From positions 1-64,000 of the forward strand of contig CAVQNU010000013.1 of assembly GCA_963714255.1 (NCBI GenBank): DNA of 64,000 bases. Reading direction: 5' to 3'. Shown piece by piece: positions 60,378 through 64,000 of this stretch. The notes beneath the pieces were generated by a model. The model worked only from the letters and a program-made list of their open reading frames with translations. It was not told the DNA's origin and made no database searches. The position numbers and the translations under genes are program-made. Origin of the DNA: Rhodovastum sp963714255. GTDB lineage: Bacteria; Pseudomonadota; Alphaproteobacteria; Acetobacterales; Acetobacteraceae. How positions within the stretch are numbered: position 1 is the first letter of the stretch; every line of letters begins with the position of its first letter.

Positions 60378-62639
60378 ATGAACCAGTTCGATTCCATGCA
60401 TGTTCCCGGGGGCGGCGCTGCTGTGGTGACGCCCGATGTGCCACAGGACGCCACGATGGAAGCGCCGCTAGCACCGGCGCCCCTTGCCCCGGCAATCGGG
60501 CCGGCCGATCCGGACCGCTTCATCAACCGCGAGCTGTCCTGGCTCGACTTTAACCAGCGCGTGCTGGAGGAGGCGGAAAACCAGCGCCACCCACTGCTGG
60601 AACGGCTGCGCTTCGTGTCCATCAGTGCCTCCAATCTCGACGAGTTCTGGTCGGTGCGGGTGGCCGGGCTGATCGGCCAGGCCAAGGCGGGGGTGACGGC
60701 GCATTCGCCCGACGGGCGCACCCCGGCGCAGCAACTGGTGGAAGTGGAAGCGCGGGCGGAACGGCTGATGGCCGATCAGCACCGCGTGTGGCTGGAACTG
60801 CGCGGCCTGCTGGCTGGGGCCGGGATCGAGCTTTGCGAGCCGGCGACGCTGACCGGCACCGACAGCCAGTGGCTCGAAACCTGGTTCATGGAGCGGGTGT
60901 TCCCGGTGCTGACGCCGCTGGCCGTCGACCCGGCGCACCCGTTCCCGTTCATTCCCAATATGGGACTGGTGATGGCGCTGGCGCTGTTGCGGGTGGAGGA
61001 CGCGCATAACATGCGCGCGCTGATCCCGCTGCCCAGCCAGATCGAGCGCTTCGTGCGCCTGCCCGCCGTCGGCGGACCGATCCGCTTCGTCATGCTGGAG
61101 CACATCGTGGTGCTGTTCCTGCACCGGCTGTTTCCGGGCTACAAGCTGCAGGGTCACGGCATGTTCCGCCTCATCCGCGACACCGACGTGGAATACGAGG
61201 AGGAGGCGGAGGACCTGGTGCGGTCCTACGAGACCGCGCTGAAGCGCCGTCGCCGCGGGGTGGCGATCCATCTGTCGGTCGAGGCGGCGATGCCGCTGCA
61301 TCTGCGCGAGCTGGTGATCGACGAGCTGGAAGCGTCGAGCCAGAACGTGTTCGTCCACGACGGCATCCTCGGCATCGCCGACCTCAAGCAGCTGATCGTC
61401 GATGACCGGCCGGACCTGCTGTTCGCGCCGTACACGCCGCGCTTCCCCGAACGCATCCGCGATTTCGCCGGCGACTGTTTCGCCGCCATCCGCGCCAAGG
61501 ACATCATTGTCCACCACCCGTTCGAGAGCTTCGACGTGGTGGTGCAGTTCCTGCGCCAGGCCGCCCAGGACCCGAGCGTGGTGGCGGTGAAACAAACCCT
61601 CTACCGCACCAGCCGCGACAGCCCGATCGTCAAGGCGCTGATCGAGGCGGCGGAGGCCGGCAAGTCGGTCACCGCGCTGGTGGAGCTGCGGGCGCGCTTC
61701 GACGAGGAAGCCAATATCCGGCTGGCGCGCTCGATGGAATCGGCCGGCGTGCAGGTGGTCTACGGCTTCACCCAATTGAAGACACACGCCAAGCTCAGCC
61801 TGGTGGTGCGCCGCGAGGGCGGGACCATGCGCTCGTACGCGCATTTCGGCACCGGCAACTACCATCCGATCACCGCGCGCATTTACACCGACCTGTCGTT
61901 CTTCACCTGCGACCCCGAGCTGACCCGCGATTCGGCGCGGCTGTTCAACTACATGACCGGCTATGCAAAGCCCGAGCGGATGGATGCGGTGGCGTTCAGC
62001 CCGCTGACCATCCGGCCCACACTGGTGGAAATGATCGACCGTGAAATCGGTTTCGCCCAGGAGGGGCGGCCGGCGACCATCTGGCTGAAGCTGAACAGCC
62101 TGGTGGACGACGAATTGATCGACCGGCTGTATGTGGCATCGCAGGCAGGGGTGAAGGTGCTGGCGGTGGTGCGCGGCATCTGCTGCCTGCGGCCGGGCGT
62201 TCCGGGCTTGTCGGAGAACATCCGGGTCAAGTCGATCGTCGGGCGGTTCCTGGAGCACAGCCGGATTTGCGTGTTTGGCAACGGCCGCCGGCTGCCGAGC
62301 CGGGAGGCCCTCGTTTATATCAGTTCGGCGGACTGGATGACCCGCAACATGGACTGGCGGGTGGAGACGCTGGTGCCCATTCACACCGAAACCGTGCACC
62401 GGCAGGTGCTCGACCAGATCATGGTGGTGAACCTGCGCGACACCGAGCAATCCTGGGAACTGGGGGCCGACGCGGTGTGGCGCCGGATCGGGCCGGTGCT
62501 GCCGGCCAGGCGCGTGTCGGCGCATGAATATTTCATGACCAACCCGTCGCTGTCGGGCCGCGGCTCGGCCTTGCATGGCACGGCGGTGCCGGGGCCTGGG
62601 GAGCCGGTGCGGCGGCAGGACCGGATTCTTGAGGACTGA
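60378..62639 (+). CDS. ppk: Polyphosphate kinase
   Basis: 753 aa, PPK1. The N-terminal domain has RFINRELSWLDFNQRVLEEA, and the catalytic histidine is in TQLKTHAKLSLVVRREGG near residue 465. The C-terminal RNMDWRVETLVP is also typical. Makes polyphosphate from ATP at the membrane periphery. Followed by ppx, so synthesis and breakdown are genetically linked. AGGA precedes the ATG by 7 bases. Confidence 0.97.
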   Translation: MNQFDSMHVPGGGAAVVTPDVPQDATMEAPLAPAPLAPAIGPADPDRFINRELSWLDFNQRVLEEAENQRHPLLERLRFVSISASNLDEFWSVRVAGLIGQAKAGVTAHSPDGRTPAQQLVEVEARAERLMADQHRVWLELRGLLAGAGIELCEPATLTGTDSQWLETWFMERVFPVLTPLAVDPAHPFPFIPNMGLVMALALLRVEDAHNMRALIPLPSQIERFVRLPAVGGPIRFVMLEHIVVLFLHRLFPGYKLQGHGMFRLIRDTDVEYEEEAEDLVRSYETALKRRRRGVAIHLSVEAAMPLHLRELVIDELEASSQNVFVHDGILGIADLKQLIVDDRPDLLFAPYTPRFPERIRDFAGDCFAAIRAKDIIVHHPFESFDVVVQFLRQAAQDPSVVAVKQTLYRTSRDSPIVKALIEAAEAGKSVTALVELRARFDEEANIRLARSMESAGVQVVYGFTQLKTHAKLSLVVRREGGTMRSYAHFGTGNYHPITARIYTDLSFFTCDPELTRDSARLFNYMTGYAKPERMDAVAFSPLTIRPTLVEMIDREIGFAQEGRPATIWLKLNSLVDDELIDRLYVASQAGVKVLAVVRGICCLRPGVPGLSENIRVKSIVGRFLEHSRICVFGNGRRLPSREALVYISSADWMTRNMDWRVETLVPIHTETVHRQVLDQIMVVNLRDTEQSWELGADAVWRRIGPVLPARRVSAHEYFMTNPSLSGRGSALHGTAVPGPGEPVRRQDRILED

Positions 62640-62653
62640 GGCTGGAGGAAGCC

Positions 62654-62684
62654 AGGAAGGCCAGGGCAGAGCCCTGGCCTTCCT
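62654..62684. terminator. Minimal repeat element, copy 12, after ppk
   Basis: A 14-bp perfect stem (AGGAAGGCCAGGGC, loop AGA), the outer tip of the repeat family. It lies 15 bases after the ppk stop and may end or attenuate the transcript before ppx. No T-run longer than two. Confidence 0.6.
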
Positions 62685-62764
62685 TATCTGCTCGCCCTGA
62701 GCTTTGCCTCCGCGAAAGATGTGGTTGACGCGCAAGCGCCGGCCGGTCACGCGTTATACCCGTC

Positions 62765-64000
62765 ATGCCCTACACGCCTCCTGCCGACCTGCCACGCTGC
62801 GCCGTGGTCGATCTCGGCTCAAATTCCGTGCGCCTCGTGGTATTCGAGGGGCGCGGTCGCAATCCGGTTGCAATATTTAACGAAAAGGCGGTGCTCCGGC
62901 TCGGCCGTGGGCTGCAGTCGACCGGCCGGCTGAACGCCGACGCGGTGGCGCAGGCGCTGACGGTGATGAACCGCTATCTGGCCATCGGGCGCGCCATGGG
63001 GGCGGAGCCCTTCGAGGTGCTTGGCACGGCCGCCGTGCGCGACGCCGAGAACGGCCCGGACTTCGTGGCGACCTTGCAGGAACGTATGCCGGGCGTTCCC
63101 ATCCGCATCCTCGCCGGCGAGGAGGAGGCGGCACTGGCCGCCGACGGCGTGCTGTGCGGCATTCCGAGCGCCGACGGTATTCTGGCCGACATTGGCGGCG
63201 GCTCGCTGGAACTGGTGCGGCTCGATCGCGGCCAGCGCGGGGCGGCGGCAACGCTGCGCCTGGGGGTCATCCGCCTGGCCGAGCGGTCGGGCGGCGACCT
63301 GTTGCAGGCGCGCGCCCTGGTCGAGGCTGAGCTGGCCGGTGTGCCGTTCCTGGCCGAGGCGGCCGGGCGCGACCTGTACCTGGTCGGCGGCGCATGGCGG
63401 GCGCTGGCCCGCATTCATATCGCCCAGACCAGCTATCCGCTGAACATGGTGCACCACTACACGATCGGCCGCGAGGAGGCGCGCGACCTGACCGGGGTGA
63501 TCGCCGGCGCGTCGCGGCGGTCGCTGGAGCGCATGGCCGGGATTCCGCGCCGGCGGGTGGAAGACCTGCCCTTCGCTGCGGTGGTGCTGCGCCGGGTGCT
63601 GCGCAGCACCGGGGCGCGGCGGGTGGTGTTCAGCGCCAACGGGCTGAACGAAGGATGGTACATGCAACTGGTGCCGCCGGCCGAACGGGCGCGCGACCCG
63701 TTGCTGGCGGCGGGGCAGGGCTATGCCTGCCGGTTCGGCCGCGACCCGGCGCTGCCGCCGGCATTGTTCGCATGGACCGACCCGCTGTTCCCCGGCGAAA
63801 TCGGCGAGGCGCGCAGGCTACGTGACGCGGCGTGCTGGATGTCGGATATCGGCAGCCACGAGCATCCGGAATACCGCGCCGAGCAGGCCTTCCTGCGCAT
63901 CCTCCGCCAGCCCGGCATCGGGCTCGATCACCATGCGCGGGCGTTCCTGGGTCTGGCCCTGGCCATGCGCTACGAGGCCGAGCCGGACGCGCCGTTCCTG
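62765..64000 (+). CDS. ppx: Ppx/GppA phosphatase (exopolyphosphatase), partial at window end
   Basis: 412 codons are present and the frame is open at 64000. Marks of the actin-like fold are CAVVDLGSNSVRLVVFEG at the start, ILAGEEEAALAADGVL, and the phosphate-binding ADIGGGSLELVR. Then LVGGAWRALARIHIAQTSYP and a helical HD-like region at the end. Removes phosphate from polyphosphate or pppGpp. Start ATG at 62765; about 80 further codons may lie outside. Confidence 0.95.
   Translation, partial: MPYTPPADLPRCAVVDLGSNSVRLVVFEGRGRNPVAIFNEKAVLRLGRGLQSTGRLNADAVAQALTVMNRYLAIGRAMGAEPFEVLGTAAVRDAENGPDFVATLQERMPGVPIRILAGEEEAALAADGVLCGIPSADGILADIGGGSLELVRLDRGQRGAAATLRLGVIRLAERSGGDLLQARALVEAELAGVPFLAEAAGRDLYLVGGAWRALARIHIAQTSYPLNMVHHYTIGREEARDLTGVIAGASRRSLERMAGIPRRRVEDLPFAAVVLRRVLRSTGARRVVFSANGLNEGWYMQLVPPAERARDPLLAAGQGYACRFGRDPALPPALFAWTDPLFPGEIGEARRLRDAACWMSDIGSHEHPEYRAEQAFLRILRQPGIGLDHHARAFLGLALAMRYEAEPDAPFL

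Noticed and set aside
60468..62750. Long open frame antisense to ppk (760 codons)
   Set aside because: Same composition artefact; ppk on the plus strand is unmistakable.

Overview
The window reads as chromosome of a high-GC alphaproteobacterium, most like Acetobacteraceae/Rhodospirillales. This is inferred from the codon use, from Tat-dependent ABC binding proteins, from a three-gene pntAA-pntAB-pntB set, and from the purM/purN - phosphatidyltransferase - permease - DnaA-like - ppk - ppx order at the right end, which is a familiar alphaproteobacterial arrangement. I found no rRNA, tRNA or CRISPR array.

Layout. 1-1.5 kb: an IS630 transposase and the stub of a second one. 1.7-4.0 kb: ybdD-like gene and cstA (minus) with a textbook CRP-type palindrome in front. 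4.3-12.9 kb (plus): a FAD oxidoreductase, then a transglutaminase/DUF2126 giant, a circularly permuted ATP-grasp + alpha-E protein, a second transglutaminase and a PH-domain membrane protein; this is an under-described peptide-ligation-like cluster. 13.7-19.2 kb (minus): Ldh-type dehydrogenase and a complete sugar-type ABC importer. 19.3-24.8 kb: stress block of CBS/nucleotidyltransferase, CBS-BON, universal stress protein and FtsH, with an FNR-like box. 24.9-28.5 kb: orphan flagellar-rod-like protein, DUF6624 protein and a nitrate/sulfonate/taurine-type ABC importer. 28.8-41.0 kb (plus): branched-chain acyl-CoA catabolism (two acyl-CoA dehydrogenases, 3-hydroxyisobutyrate dehydrogenase, acyl-CoA ligase, methylcrotonyl-CoA carboxylase beta and alpha) followed by a fused indolepyruvate ferredoxin oxidoreductase. 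41.2-53 kb: membrane proteins, ahpC-ahpD divergent from oxyR, a DUF6600 protein, the pnt operon and a DUF1254 protein. 53.7-64 kb: a dipeptidase-like protein, ndk, and the purine/phospholipid/polyphosphate block; ppx runs off the end.

Two features cut across the whole window. First, a family of GC-rich inverted-repeat elements occurs at twelve places, mostly between genes. Two copies carry a 70-74 bp palindrome whose outer arms differ between copies yet remain self-complementary. One copy removes the stop between a transglutaminase and a PH-domain gene, and another supplies the last residues and stop codon of FtsH. Second, single-base indels break seven otherwise well-conserved coding regions (IS remnant, ATP-grasp/alpha-E, ftsH, methylcrotonyl-CoA carboxylase alpha, a membrane protein, the DUF6600 protein and the dipeptidase). 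This looks more like base-calling error than coordinated gene decay, but only reads can decide.
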